In this document: one piece after another, positions 32,774 to 45,012 of the stretch | How positions within the stretch are numbered: the first letter of the stretch is position 1 | Layout: every line of letters begins with the position of its first letter | Assembly (NCBI GenBank): GCA_020746835.1 | Contig: JAGPNK010000006.1 | Location: forward strand, 868,001-932,000 | Source: Stachybotrys elegans | Taxonomy: Eukaryota > Ascomycota > Sordariomycetes > Hypocreales > Stachybotryaceae | DNA length: 64,000 nucleotides | Direction: 5' to 3' | Program-made: the position numbers and the translations under genes | Notes under the pieces: generated by a model | Seen by the model: the letters and a program-made list of their open reading frames with translations, nothing else | The model's database searches: none | Told to the model about the DNA's origin: nothing

Positions 32774-34409
32774 TTATATGCTGGTCGACCGCTTCGACTG
32801 GTAGTCTCTCAGCTCCACGTCGCTATCCAGCCGGCCATTGTATGAGTCGCACTCGAGATCACTATCGAGCGCGAGATCGTCTCTCCGTACCACTCTGGCT
32901 GCCGCCGCCGCCGCCGCCGCCTCGCCCGCCCTGTACGCCTCATGCGTCTCATCGCCCTTCTCGGTCCGGCCGTTGCGCCACCACGTAGACAGCGCGCCCC
33001 AGCTCGTGACAAAGAAGATGACGGAGTTCCAGAGGCCCTGGAGGGGCAGCACGGCGGCAGTGGAGACGTGGTACTCAAAGGGAGAACCTCCAGCAAGCCA
33101 GCTGTGGATGCGGTTGAGGCTGCTAGGGATCCAAGTGACGAGGACACTGAGGGCGAAGAGCAGGCTGGTCCGTAGGTAGGCGCGCTTGATGGGGTCGTCA
33201 ATAACGAACTTGGAGGCGGCGGCGGCTACAGCTGCGGCGACGCGCTTGCGTGTGATGCGCGAGGGCTTGCGCTGGGGCGAGGAGGAGGAGGTCACGGTTG
33301 AGTAGTACTGGCTCGGCAGGGGCTGGATCTGGGAGGGGGACTCCTCGAAGGAGAGCTGCGTTGTCCCCGTGGGAGAGCACGTCTTCTTGGGCTCGGGGGC
33401 GGTGAGGGCATTGGCATTGGTGTGCGTGACTTGAACTTCGGTGATGACGGTGCCGTAGAAGCCGTCTGGAGTGTCTGTGGGCACATTGGGGGTGTTCTGT
33501 TCCGTCATGTCAGCATACCGTCTCCTGGTCGTGGTGATCCAAGGCCTTCTAGATGTCTACTCACAACGGCCAGCTGGGCTTCTTGATCATCGCGACTCTT
33601 GATGGTTGAGAGGCTTCCCAGATTGTTCCTAGACTGAAACACGCAGTAGCCGACGAGGACATAGCTGATGATGGAGCCGAGAATGCAGATCCAGATGAGC
33701 ATGTAGTACGTGTAGATGCGGATAAAGTCCCAGTCGGTGTCGACCCAACACCAGAGCTGCACCGCTGGAGTCAGCACCAAGAAAAGAAGCAGAAGCAGAA
33801 GGTGGTCGTGGTCGTCGTGTGCTACTGACCTCGGCTTCGCCATATACGCGGCCCCTGTGATCTTGGATAAAGAGCAGCGACATGGCAATGATGAAGGGTC
33901 CTCCATAGCATATTATGCAATAGATCCACCACCATCGCTTGAAGCTGTTGGGGTCGAAGCGCATGTAAAAGACCAGGTAGACGTTGACTGCCATGGCCAA
34001 AGACCACCAAGGATCCGACTGCATGAACCTGTTTTCCGACATCAGCTCCCAAAGCCAACATGCTACATCTCGCGGCGGACCAGGGCACTTACATCTCAAA
34101 CATGAAGGCCTGCGCCTGGCACAGCGCCGAGTTCCTGCCCTCGGCAAGGCCGTCCATGGAGATGATGCAGGCGATGCTGGCGCCGACGTTGGATACGCTG
34201 GCAAAGACGATGAAGGTGTTTTGCACGTTGCGGACTCTCTTGACGAGGGCGTAGGCGATGAAGATGCACATGACGGCGACGAGACTGACGGAGCCGCCGA
34301 CGCGCTCCCATACGATGAGCGTATGGAGCTGGTCGTGCGTCAGGGCCTGGCCATGGCGATCGCTTCGGGGTGTAAGTGAGGGGGCGGCTGTTGTCGAAAT
34401 GTCGTCCAT
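32774..34409 (-). CDS. cAMP-receptor-like G protein-coupled receptor
   Basis: Seven-helix plasma-membrane receptor of the Dicty_CAR-like class found in filamentous fungi; probable nutrient or environmental sensor signalling through heterotrimeric G proteins. Four exons (34093-34409, 33830-34028, 33565-33756, 32774-33496) give 476 residues. Approximate helices: 37-57, 65-85, 112-128, 137-158, 187-212, 345-365 and 379-400. Cys in helix 3 flank (ALCQAQAF) and in LWCWVD before helix 5 could form the usual extracellular disulfide. Between helices 5 and 6 is a long intracellular loop (213-344) with Ser/Pro clusters and the basic stretch RKPSRITRKR. The C-tail has eight alanines (429-436). The ligand is unknown. 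Confidence 0.88.
32899..32922. repeat. GCC trinucleotide repeat encoding polyalanine
   Basis: Eight GCC/GCG-type triplets in the C-terminal tail of the GPCR gene, read on the minus strand as eight alanines. Confidence 0.85.
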
Positions 34410-36532
34410 ACTTGAAGAAGTATAGATGGTACAGAGATGAAGATGAAACTGTTTGCCCAGTAACAAGGGATAGAGAAGCAAAGAAGGGAGTGAGCGTGGG
34501 AGAAGAAGGACGTGGGAGCAGCAAAGAAAGCAGAAGAAAAGGAGAGGTGTTCTTCACTTGGGCTTGAGGTCCTCAAACGTCGAAGAGAGGGGCGAGGGCG
34601 TTGTGCTTCCTGTTTGTCGTACACAGATCCGTCGAGGATGAATCAAGGACAAAGAAAGAGAGGCACAATGGGACAGGGACGGAGTGTAAAAGAGATGGAC
34701 GGGTATGCCCGCGAGATGTGTCCTCCCACACGAATCCAGATCAGGAGAGACAGAGGAAGAAGAAGCTTGAGACCGTCGATTGAGGGGGAGGGAGAGGGGG
34801 ATAAGAAGAAGAACAAGAAGCAGACAAAGCCTGGCGGCGAAGGGACAGGAGACTGGGATGCCATCCACGGGGGGTGTTATATCGCTGGCATCGCGACTCA
34901 ACAATTTCTGGGAAACCCAAGCTCTAGACAGGATGGGGGGGAAGAGGCCAATCATGCTCCTATCGCGGCCCTCCTGCTGTGATGGTATCACGACGTTTCT
35001 GCGCCCTCCCGTGTGCTAGCAGTTCTTGAGCGTATTCGGCTGCATGGCCCAGCGAGTGAGCGAGCGCCGGGAGCTGGCTGGTGTTGCCTGGGCCATGACG
35101 AGACAAAATTCCCTGCGCGTCTCTCAAGATCCCTGGCCTGTGGTTTCTGTATTCCCTTGGATGGGGTCAGGCTGGTTGCCGCCGCCGCCACACGTTCGTC
35201 GGAAGATGGGAGGAGGGGGAGGGGAAGAAGCTGCTTGCTGCTGTAACCACCCAATGTACTGCAATGATGTGTGTACTTAGCTACTGCACGTTGTATCTTG
35301 ATGGCGCTTGATGTTCCTCCCCTTGTCAAGACATCACGGCACAGTTGCGGATTTACCTGCGGTTCCCATCATCGCAACAATGTCCCCCTTTGTTTTCTGC
35401 CTTTTCCCAGCTATTCACTGCTCAGAGGAACACACAGTTCCCGGGCCCGGCAATCGAACTGGGGACTGGGAAAGTCGGGTGCCGCTCGATGCCGCGTGCG
35501 CTGCGGAACAAGGGACGGAGATGGTCCAGGCCAGCGGGTAGCAGCACCTGGGGTCTATCACCAGGTCCCTTGTCTCTCTGCAGTGTCCCATGGATCCTGG
35601 TAGTCAACTATTCACTCTGCTGCACCAACCTACAATATGGTGCTACGGCCAAGTGCGCCGTGTCCTTTTCCCCGTCTGTGTGTCGCGGGCAAGAAAAGGG
35701 GGAGCGAGGCATCACGGGGGATCTTCTTCTTCTTCTTCTTCTTTCATCTAAACATGTGGATTGCATTGTTTCTTCTTTCTGCTTCTTCTTCTTTTGTGTG
35801 CTATTTCAAGCAACAGCCGTGATTGCTACCCATCTTGGCAAGCTGCATCAGACAAAGCCCTGCGAGCGCACGTCGTGTCCGAGTGCTTCATCCGATGCCA
35901 AGACGCAGCAAAAAGGCGGCTGACGAATGTGGGAAGCGCTCGCATGCAAGCCACGCTGCAGCAAAAGGGCTCTCTTTGTGACTGGACTTTTCTATTTTGA
36001 GGACCTCCGTGATGCGAGCTGCTTTGTCCGTCGTCAAGCACACGGTGTAGCATGTCCATCACACTGGGGAGCGTCGTTCTTCGTCGATACAAGACAAAGA
36101 AGAGTGAAGGAAACTGGAGCGAGGACTCTCTGGCCATCCAACTTGCACATCTACGCACTGTGCCTCTCCAAGAAGTCGTCACGTTATCCAGCACTTGCTA
36201 CTGCAACGGCAGACGTGTGTGCGATGCTCGAGAATATCACCCCTACAACATCATTGGGGGCATTACCTGTCTATTTTGGCGCAGCTGGCTCACAATACTG
36301 TACTATACCAGCGCAACTACCTCGTACAAAGAAATATCCAATGCGCAATCTGCCTCCCTCTCTAATCTATGACCCAGCTCTCTAAAGACTACCTCCCACC
36401 AACCCAAGGGAGAAACGAGTTCTGTACTGTAAGCAAAGCTCTATGTGTCTGTCCAGCATGCCTCCTTGATACTGCGAAAGCACCGCTCCTCTCCAAAGAT
36501 GTTCTACAAATCATCAATCTATAGACTTCCCT
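34410..36532. other. Intergenic region upstream of the GPCR gene
   Basis: 2.1 kb. From 34410 to about 34850 the + strand is purine-rich, meaning a pyrimidine-rich minus-strand leader of the GPCR gene. A CTT repeat lies at 35722-35743. I see no convincing coding frame between 35000 and 36500. Confidence 0.5.
35722..35743. repeat. CTT trinucleotide microsatellite
   Basis: About seven CTT units in intergenic sequence. Confidence 0.85.
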
Positions 36533-38176
36533 TCAGAGTGTGTATGTAAAGTCGGGCTGGTTGTCGCCCATCTCGCGCACCTCCTGCGGCGACTTGCCCT
36601 CGACGAGGTGATCCCTCCGGCCAGCTCGGCGCGCCCTGTTCTCAATGCCCAGGAGCAGCATCATCGACAGGCTCCCCACGAAGATGCCGACAAACTGGTA
36701 CGCGATGACGGCACCGTGGCCTTCGAAGAACCGGGGCGCGTTGTAGTACACGTTGCTGCTGACAATGCCGTTGAGGTTTCCCCAGCCGATGACGAAGCCG
36801 AGGACAATACCGCGCTTGTACATTCCCTCGACGTTGTTGGCCACCCATGTGATGGTCAGCGGGATGCATGGGTAGATGCCGACGGTGCCCAGGAACGTTC
36901 CAAGATACTGCACTACTGGGTTGGTGCTGGCCATGACCATGATGAAGCCGGTGATGCCGATAGGGGCGCAAACCAGATTGTAGACGCCTCGCTTGCCGGT
37001 CAGGTCAGACCAGTATCCAACAGCAAGAGTGGCCACCGCGGCGATTACATATGGCGGGACCGTCAGGAGCTGGTTCCGCACCACCGAGTCGGGCGTCGTG
37101 AAGCTCATTTCTTGGATTATGCTGGGCAAAAACAGGCTGAAAGAGTACAGAGGCATGAGAGGGCCCATGTAGATAACCATGGCCACCCACGTCTTCCAGT
37201 CGACACACGCCTGCCAGAGGTAGAGCAGCTTGAACTCCTCGTGACCGGCCGAGGACTGGTTGTCGGCCTTTAGGCGGAGCAGCACGCGGGCCTTGTCCTC
37301 GTTCGACAGAAAGGTAGCTTCATTGGGGAAGTCGTGGACCATCCAGAAGGAGGCGATGCCGATGAGGATCGTTAGGATGCCCTCGATGATGAAGATCCAA
37401 GCCCAGCCCGCAATGCCCATGGCGCCGTCCATGTTGGCAATGGCAGCGGCGAGGAGCCCGCCAAACGAGCCGGCGATGGCCGCAGAGGAGAAGAAGATGG
37501 CAGCCCGCATGCCAAACTCGCTGCGCTTGTACCAGCAGGACAGGTAGTAGTTGATGCCGGGGAAAAGGCCGGCCTCGGTGACGCCCAACCACCAGCGCGC
37601 CGCCATGAGCCCAGACCACGAGCGGACAAATCCCATGCCGAGCATACAGAACCCCCAGAGGACCCTTTACACCGAGTCAGCCATCCGAGACATGAGAGGG
37701 GGGAAGGGGGGGCCCTACATGATTCCTGGGATGAAGATTGACGGCTTCATCTTCTTGAGAAGGAAGTTTGCAAGAGCCTCGAAAAGGGCATAGGCGACGA
37801 AGAATATAGTAAGCGTTGCGTTATATTCAGACGTGGTCATTGGGACATCGTCAAGGAGACCTGCAATTCGGGCATTGCCAATGTTGGTCCGATCCAGAAA
37901 GCAGATGAGATATAGCAGACATAGCTATTTGCCAGTCAGCCGAGGACATATCAATTCAAGGTGGGAGTAAGTACCCAAGGGAGAAGGTTGAGATCTAGCC
38001 TCTGGCGAAGTCGTTTCTCCTGTTTGCCATCAGTTTGCCATGTCAACACATCTGAGATGTCGGGCACAAACCTCTTTGGCTCGTTCCGCATCGGTTTTGC
38101 CAGCGTCCGGGTCCGTGATCCCAGAAGGAGCCGGGCTTGCTGTTTTGTGCAAGATGGGTCTTTCTGAATCGCTCAT
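36533..38176 (-). CDS. MFS anion:cation symporter, allantoate/nicotinate permease type (Dal5-like)
   Basis: Four exons (38072-38176, 37975-38019, 37719-37924, 36533-37664) give 495 residues; phases agree at every junction. After a short hydrophilic N-terminus, helix 1 is followed by FLDRTNIGNARIAGL (about residues 59-73), the signature of the fungal anion:cation symporter family (Dal5, Tna1, Fen2). LGVTEAGLFPGINYYLSCWYKRSEFGMRAA further supports this. Helix count is about 12, and the C-terminus is short and charged. Candidate substrates in this family are organic anions such as allantoate, nicotinate or pantothenate; the sequence does not decide which. The second exon is only 45 bp (RLRQRLDLNLLPW region). 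Confidence 0.9.
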
Positions 38177-39783
38177 TTTGAAAACAGATGCGTACACAAG
38201 TTTCTGAATAACGAGAAGGAGGGTTTGGAAGATGAAGGGGGTAAACGAGCGGTACCAACAAACAGCCGGCGATGAGGGGGTTTGAGGAGAGACAGACCCG
38301 AAGAGTGCTCCCGCTTTTATATTTGTTTCCTCCCGAACTAGTATCTGGCACGGGAAGAACAAACTTGTACTGCCGGTGGAGTTGAAGGAGCACAAGAGGA
38401 GTTTTGCAAAGAAGAGATTTACAAAGCGGTGCGTTTTTTTTTGGTTGAGATATATGAGACCTGAGGAACTCGACTTCGATGCAGTGGAGGGAACAGAGTT
38501 GCGAGGCAGAGATTCGGCGAAAATTGAGAGAGTAGAGAGAAGAAGAGAAGCGCGTGTGCCAGTGTCAATAGGATGGCGGTTGGCAGCTGGGCGAGGGAAT
38601 GGAGGATGAGTGAGATGGAGGGGTGTGTGTCGTAGCACGAGGAGCACGAGGCCAAGGTACAGAGGACATTGACGCACGATTCAGCAGAAGACGGCGTCGA
38701 TATATATACACCACGAGAACGCGAGCACATAGCCTGCCGGCGAACTGAGATTTGAACAGAGGGCGGGAAGGGCTGATCCCTGACCAGCCAGCGGGCATGC
38801 AGAAAGCTGCAAGCTGCAAGGAAGTAATCAAGAAAGGGCCCAAGTGCGTGACACGCCGAGTGATTACGGGCATGCAGACCTGATCTGACTCCGTTTCCCT
38901 ACATGAATGCCGCGCGCGCGTAGGTAAAAGGAGAGATAGAGAGAGGAGAAGGTGGAAGAGCAGGGATCGGATGAGGAGGCCAAGCTGAAAGGAGGAGAAG
39001 GGGGGATAGTGCCTGTTGTGCTTGCTTGCAGGGGGGAGGGTGCAAGGCTGTGATGATATTGTTCCTTTCTCGAGGACATATGCCAAGAGCAGAGAGAGAG
39101 GGGGGGGATAGATGATGTGATGTGATGTGCTGGGAAAGGGAGCGATGAGCTTGGCTGGGGGAGGTCGGCGAGGAGGGCCGTGGCTCGTGTAGCCGCTCGT
39201 CGGGTCTGCCGTCTGATGGATATCGCGACGGGGAGACGTTGTCCTAGCGCAAGGGCGTTGAGTTTCCAGAACAGGGGGAGGCAATGTGCCGTATTTCTTC
39301 TCTGAATGGCTGGGCTGCGCGTGGATGGAATCGAGCCAATGTTGCGTACACGTACATATGTCATGACGCTCAACACCAACCACAACCATCCATCCACTCG
39401 TTCACAGCCAATTCCAGCAGTGAATATCTCCTTCATTACCTATATTACCTTCAACGTAGTCACAGTGATCCCTTCTCGAAGCACAAGATATCCATCTCCC
39501 CCAAGACCCGCATCACCATCGCCACATCCCCTCCCTTTGCCTTTCCCTTTCTCTTCCTTTCCACCGTCAAAGCCAAGCCCGCACATCAGACTACAAAAGT
39601 CCATGCTCACCGTCATCATCGCCTTCCAACCGCATCACGCTTTCTTCTTACCGCATCTTCTCGTCATGCAGGAATCCGCGGCTATCGAATATACCCCCTC
39701 CCGGCATCTCTACCCGCAGGTTCCTTATACCGGCGGCCGACGGACAATGTGCGACCCTCCCTCGCACGAGCTTCTTCGTTTCC

Positions 39784-39823
<40 letters not shown>

Positions 39824-41135
39824 ATATGTTGTTCACGAATCCAGTTGTGCACCAATCCGTAGCAGACGCAGAGCCATCATACTCAACACCAAACTTTCCT
39901 CCTCCTCCTCGCCTGGCTATCACCACCACACCCATCACTTCTCCTCATCACCATCAAACAAGATGCTTCCGACAGTTGAGCCCTCACAGCTGAAGACAGA
40001 CCGACGATACGGGCCGCAGCACTGACCGCCTCGGGCTCCTCTCCCTGCAGGACAGCCACACCGCACGGGAAGCTGCCTTAGATCCTCCACCATCCATTCT
40101 CAGCTCCCTCGCTGCCTTCGAGAAAAAGACTAAAAGTTAAATTAAAGAGAGAGAAAAACAATCATCCCAGCCGCAACACTAGCGCAAGACAAACCGATCA
40201 TCTCGGGCAAACCTTGTGGGCTGTGGAAAAGGAAAAAACCGAGACAAGACACACAATCTGTGTTCCCCCCCAGAAGGTCTCTCTTCCTGTCTCTCTCTCT
40301 CTTTGTTCCTTAAACACACGGCACTAGGGCGTGTTCCGTCATCATCGTCATCGCCACATCGTCAACCATGACTCGACCCTCACCTCCCCTCCCCTCCCTT
40401 GTCGACGATGAGCAATACCCAGGTCCCATCTTCCCGTTCTTCTCGAGTCCTTGGCTCCCGTATACCAAGGCATCCCTTGCCGCAACTTGTGCAAAGAGTC
40501 TTTTCCAGCTTGTAGCATTGGCACCTCCATACGTCTCTGTCTGCCTCTGCCTGTCCTTCTGTCTCTGTCTCTGCCCCCTGAACCTCCTCGGGCTCTCGCG
40601 TCTGCTGTCCTCGCCTTCCACATGGCCTACCCGCCCATCCCCTCCTGTCAAGGAAAGCGATTCGCCGAGGCACCCTCGAGCCTTAATCTTTCCATGATGC
40701 GATCCAGGAGCACACGCCCTACTCCCCTTGCTGCGGGCTATCCGAGGGCCCTTCTCCCCTTCTTGGCGGGCATTCTCGTGATACCGCACTGAACAACATC
40801 CGACGCAAAGGACCAGGGGGGCCAGGGGAGCGCTCTACTAATCCCCTATTCGCTGCGATACCGGCCTTTCATGGTTCTACAGTGGCGGGGGGCCGCGCTG
40901 TACCCTCCAGCTTGGCGGTGGACAGGTTACACGACGACAAGCTCCCACGTGGCAGCATCTAAAACAGGCTGGTGGTACGGATATTATCTTCACTCACCGT
41001 ACAGCGCTCGGCGCCACTAGGAGCGTGATATCACAGATTCGCATCTCGGTGGCTGGACTCTTTTGCTTGGCATTGTTCCGCCCTCTCGCATCTATGCGTC
41101 TGCGTCTATTATTGCTCTCTCATACATGGGCTTCC
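38177..41135. other. Long gap with a pyrimidine-rich leader-like stretch
   Basis: Nearly 3 kb without a convincing coding frame. From about 39370 to 40340 the + strand is CT/CA-rich and resembles a long 5' UTR, including a CT microsatellite at 39789-39821. The frames that stay open there (39306-40025, 40368-40697) are low-complexity Ser/Pro/Leu. It could be a non-coding transcript or the promoter of the minus-strand permease gene. Confidence 0.45.
39789..39821. repeat. CT dinucleotide microsatellite
   Basis: About sixteen CT units in a pyrimidine-rich, probably untranslated stretch. Confidence 0.92.
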
Positions 41136-43494
41136 TTAGAGCCCGAGCTCCTTGTAGAACTGCTCCGTGCTGGGCTCGCGTCCCAGGAACTCCTTCAGGA
41201 ACTCCATCTCGTCGATGCTACCACCCCGCTGCAGCACCACCCGGCGGTATCGACGTCCCTGCTCTCCGTCCATGGGGTTCTCCTTGAAGAAGGAGTAGAA
41301 CATGTCGGTCGAGAACACCTCTGACCAGAGATAGCCGTAGTAGCCGGCGTCATACCCTCCGATGAAATGCCCAATCGTGGCGTGGCGGTTGCCCCAGTCC
41401 CTATTACGTACGAGTCAGTAAAATAACGCCTTGTATCCCCCCCTCCATGGCAGCATCTGCATTTTTCACTTACATCCCCTCGCCCACATCCTCCGGGCCC
41501 TTGATGCCGCTAATGTCGTGTCGGAGCTGGTTCCAAAGTCTGCCGTAGTTGACGTCCTTGGTCGCCTCGTGGGACTCGGGTGAGTGCACCGTCATGTCGA
41601 AGATCCCGACCAGGAGCTGTCCGAGCGTGTTGGTGGCCGAGTTGAAGTGCTTCGTCTTGACGAGGCTCTGGACAAGATCGTCGGGGATCGACTCGCCCGT
41701 CTCCCAGTGCTTCGACAGCGACTTCAGCACACTAGGCGTCCAGCACCAATTCTCAAGCATCTGCGAGGGGGCCTCGACAAAGTCGGACACCGTGTTGGTT
41801 CCGTGCGTGTAGCTGAAGCGGGTTCGCCCAGAGAGGTCGTGGATACCATGTCCCAGCTCGTGGAACAGGGTGACGACCTCGTGGTGCTTCAGGAGCGCAG
41901 GTTTGGTCGGCGATGGCTTGCTGAAGTTGCACACGAGCGCCGTCGCCGGGTACTGTCTGCTGCCATCGTCCTTGAGGAAACCGGGCTGCAGGTTGAAGTT
42001 GGCGTTGTGTCCGTACTTGTTGTCTCGCGGGTGCAGGTCAATGTACAGGTAGCCGACAAAGCCACCGCCAGCCTTCTCCTCGTCCCAAACACTGTAGACC
42101 TTGACCTCCTCGTGCCAGACAATATCCTTGGCATTCCCCGTTGGGCTGAGCCGGGCGCGGTCCTCCTCTCCGAGCTCCACAAAGACGAGCCCGAAGATCT
42201 CCTCAAAGATCTTGAGCATGCCCGCAAATGTCGTAGCCACCGGGAAATACTGAGACACCTTGATCTCGTCGATGCTATACTCCTTCTCCTTACGAAGCCT
42301 AGAATAGTAGGAAAGATCCCACGTGTAGAGATTGCCGTCAAACTCGAGGCCCCTCTCCTCGTAGTCCTTCTTCTTGTATTCAAGGAGCTTTTCAGCATCC
42401 TGCTTACCTCCCGCTGCCAAGCGCGTGCGGAGGTCTCCCAAGAAATCATTAACCTTCTGAGGCGTCTTGGCCATGTTCTCCTCCAGCTTGACGCTGGCGT
42501 GGCTGTCATAGCCAAGAAGGCGGGCGGCCTCGTCCCTGAGCCGAACAATCTCCTCAAAGATAGGGACGTTGATGTTGCTCTATGGTCAAGTCAGCTAGGC
42601 TCCAGCAAGTGCATCCAACTTCCCGACACGTACCTTGTTCGCTTCGGCAATCTGCATCTTGCGCCTGGTCTCCTCCTTGACAGCATTCTTCATCAGGGGG
42701 AAGTAGTGGGTATACTTGAAGGTAAGCTTCACTTTGCCCTCGTTCTCACCAGTGCCCTTCTCCAGGGTGTCAATGTCGATGTCATCAGCGGGCACACCCT
42801 CCAGCTCCTCGGGCTTGAACCACATGACACCCTTCTCCTCGTTCAAGTTCTTCTGGCCCTGCACGCAGAGCGTACTGATGCGCTTCTGGATCTCCTTGAA
42901 TCGGTCCCTCTTGGGTCCCGCAGGCAGGAGCAGACCGTTGCGAATGTACGCCTGTCGGTACTTTCTCAGAATGTGAAGAGGCTCCGCATCCAGGCTCTGG
43001 GAGTCACGGGTGTTGTAGGCGGAATCAACGAGCCTGAAGACATCCTCGCGCATCCTGCACTCGATGCCAAAGTCTCGAGCAATCTCCTCGGCCTTGGTGG
43101 AAGCCTCTCGGAGCGCCTCGTCAGTAGAGACGTGCTGGTAGAAGGTAAGGATCCAGTCCTTGTTGTCATCCTTTAGCAGAGGCTCGAGCGTGTTGGTAAA
43201 GGTGGCGTTCTCAACCGACACGTCGGCGACGACCTTGTCCATGACACTCTTGGTGATGTCATTGAGGCGCTTGGTCTCGGACACGATGCGCTCCGGGGTG
43301 GCCGTGAACAGCGGCGGCGCCTGGGGCGGCGTTCTGTAGTTTTCCGGAACGGTGGTCGACATGGTGAACAGCGAGCGACGGGAAGCGCTCAACAAGCCCC
43401 AGTGTGGTTTGAGATGCTCCGTGAGGGCGCTGATGCGGGGAAGTGCTCGTCGGGAAGCCAGGGCGGCGGCAAGGACGAGGACTAGGATGGACAA
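41136..43494 (-). CDS. PRD1: Saccharolysin/thimet oligopeptidase-type M3 metallopeptidase
   Basis: Zinc oligopeptidase that degrades short peptides, including those released from the proteasome or mitochondria. Three exons (42634-43494, 41474-42579, 41136-41400) give 743 residues. The active site is LFHELGHGIHDL, with HELGH at about 527-531; the third zinc ligand is the Glu in SDFVEAPSQMLENW, as in thimet oligopeptidase. Upstream, KYTHYFPLMKNA and, downstream, GGYDAGYYGYLWSEVFSTDMF are family blocks. Two in-frame starts matter: 43494 (MSILVLVLAAALASRRAL, a hydrophobic/basic leader) and 43362 (MSTTVPENYRTPPQAPPLF, the cytosolic-type start, 699 residues). The longer form may be targeted to mitochondria or the secretory route. 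Confidence 0.93.
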
Positions 43495-44421
43495 GAAGGA
43501 GAAGAAGCCGAGGGGCTTCGAGAAGGGTCGGGCTCGGTGTCTGTCCAGTTTCGGAGGAGCCCGCAGGACAGGACAAGAGAAAGGCGGAGCTTGTCCTTGG
43601 TGCGGTGATGCAAGCAGCTCGCTCCTCCTCAGTGTACGGGACTAGAGACGCTTCGAATCAGCTTAGGCACCAGACTCTTCGCGTTGAAGCGGTTGTGGCT
43701 GACTAAGTTGGCGTCTGTGTGCGAGGCGGTAAGAAGAGGATGTCGGCAATGGTCAATTGAGTCTTTGGAGAGTGCAGGGAACGTTGTCTGTAGGAGATGG
43801 TCCAATGCCGATGCGAAGCTGTAGGTTGAAGCTGGGGTAGCTGTTGGGAAGTGGAGGCGAGCACCCAATGCAACCCCCTAAAATGCCCCTCCTTCGTATC
43901 ATGGAAGGTCCTCAAACACCTCCTCAGTGACGTGGGGTTTCCTGCCTGCCCCCTCAAAGGGTCTCAAAACGACCGCGCCGCCTTTATGTTGTACAGGCTG
44001 CGAGATACACCCGCCAGTCCTAGGGAGAAGCAGATTGACGAGGTTTCCGCAATAGATACTATCACGTATATATGATGCATGACTCGGTCCTCTCGTGCCA
44101 GGGAAGCATGGCGGCCTAACAGTGCAAATCAATGCCGATGCGGTAAGCAGGCACTACACATGCATCATCACAAGCATAATGCGCCGTAACCCGACGCGAG
44201 CTAGCAAAAGTGTAGACTGCCGAGTGCATGAGGCTTCTTTCTATCTAGCTATCGTACTCAACGCAAGAGTGTGTCCACCACCCTCGTCCCTATTCCACCC
44301 ATAGTTCGTGAATGCCCAAATCCCGAAAGCAACAAGATTTTAACGCCGCCGCCCGTTCGTAGAATGTCAAATGGCTCGAATAATCGTCCGAAAACATGAT
44401 TGCAGGTGCGTGGCCGCCCGC
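43495..44421. other. Intergenic region PRD1 / myosin light chain
   Basis: 927 bp; PRD1 promoter on the left and the 3' UTR of the light-chain gene on the right. No other feature is recognised. Confidence 0.5.
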
Positions 44422-45012
44422 TTAGTTGGCCAGGATGGTGCGCACGAGGTCTAGCAGTACGGGTTAGCCATCGTCGTCTCGTCACGCAGCGCAGCCACCT
44501 CCAAGGGTGGCGGTGCTTGCTGCATCGACGTACCTGTGTAGTTGACCTGGCCTGAGCTGGTGTCGACGGCCTTGAGCAGCTCCTCGACCTCGTCGTCGGA
44601 CATCTTCTCGCCCAGGTTGGTCAGGATGTACTTGAGCTGGCCGACTCCGATAAAGCCCGTCATGTCCTTATCGAAGACCTGGAAGCCGCGGCAATACTCC
44701 TCAGGCTCACCGGGATCGCGGAAGCCGCCTGGTCGGTTCAGGATGCGCTGGAAAGTCTCAAAGTCAACTGCAGGTGAGTGGTGTCAGCAAGGAGAATTTC
44801 CATCAAAACAAAAGGGGGGTCTTCAACTTACAGTCGCCTCCGACGTTCTTCTCCAGGTCCTGAATCTCGGAAAGCGTGGGGTTCTGGCCACAGGCTCGCA
44901 GCAGGTCGCCCAGGCTGTCGAGAGCGACACGGCCGTTGCCGCGCTTGTCGTACAGAGAGAAAGCCTCCTTGTAGTTGGTGGAAGCCTGCGAATCGTACTG
45001 GTTAGAAGCCAT
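44422..45012 (-). CDS. cdc4: Myosin essential light chain (Cdc4/Mlc1-like)
   Basis: Calmodulin-superfamily light chain that binds myosin IQ motifs and is needed for the cytokinetic ring and for class V myosin transport. Three exons (44832-45012, 44534-44767, 44422-44450) give 147 residues. The last exon encodes only the final 9 residues (LVRTILAN). EF-hand 1 reads LYDKRGNGRVALDSLGDLLRACGQNPT, the hallmark that separates it from calmodulin. Its loops are degenerate at calcium ligands; the third loop FDKDMTGFIGVGQLKYIL is the best preserved. The C-terminal half keeps LGEKMSDDEVEELLKAVD. Short intron-rich structure is typical for this family. Confidence 0.93.

Noticed and set aside
35422..35500. 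tRNA-like T-loop (TTCGATT on the minus strand)
   Set aside because: The flanking bases do not form a T stem, and no A box or acceptor stem is present.
39290..39350. Possible tRNA B box (GGCTCGATTCC on the minus strand)
   Set aside because: No matching T stem, anticodon arm or acceptor stem could be drawn.
39306..40025. 239-codon frame in the pyrimidine-rich stretch
   Set aside because: Low-complexity Ser/Pro/Leu, includes the CT microsatellite read as Ser-Leu repeats, no splice-linked continuation or domain.
41584..43176. 530-codon open frame antisense to the M3 oligopeptidase
   Set aside because: Mirrors the codon bias of PRD1, crosses its intron, and the translation shows only Leu/Val-rich filler.
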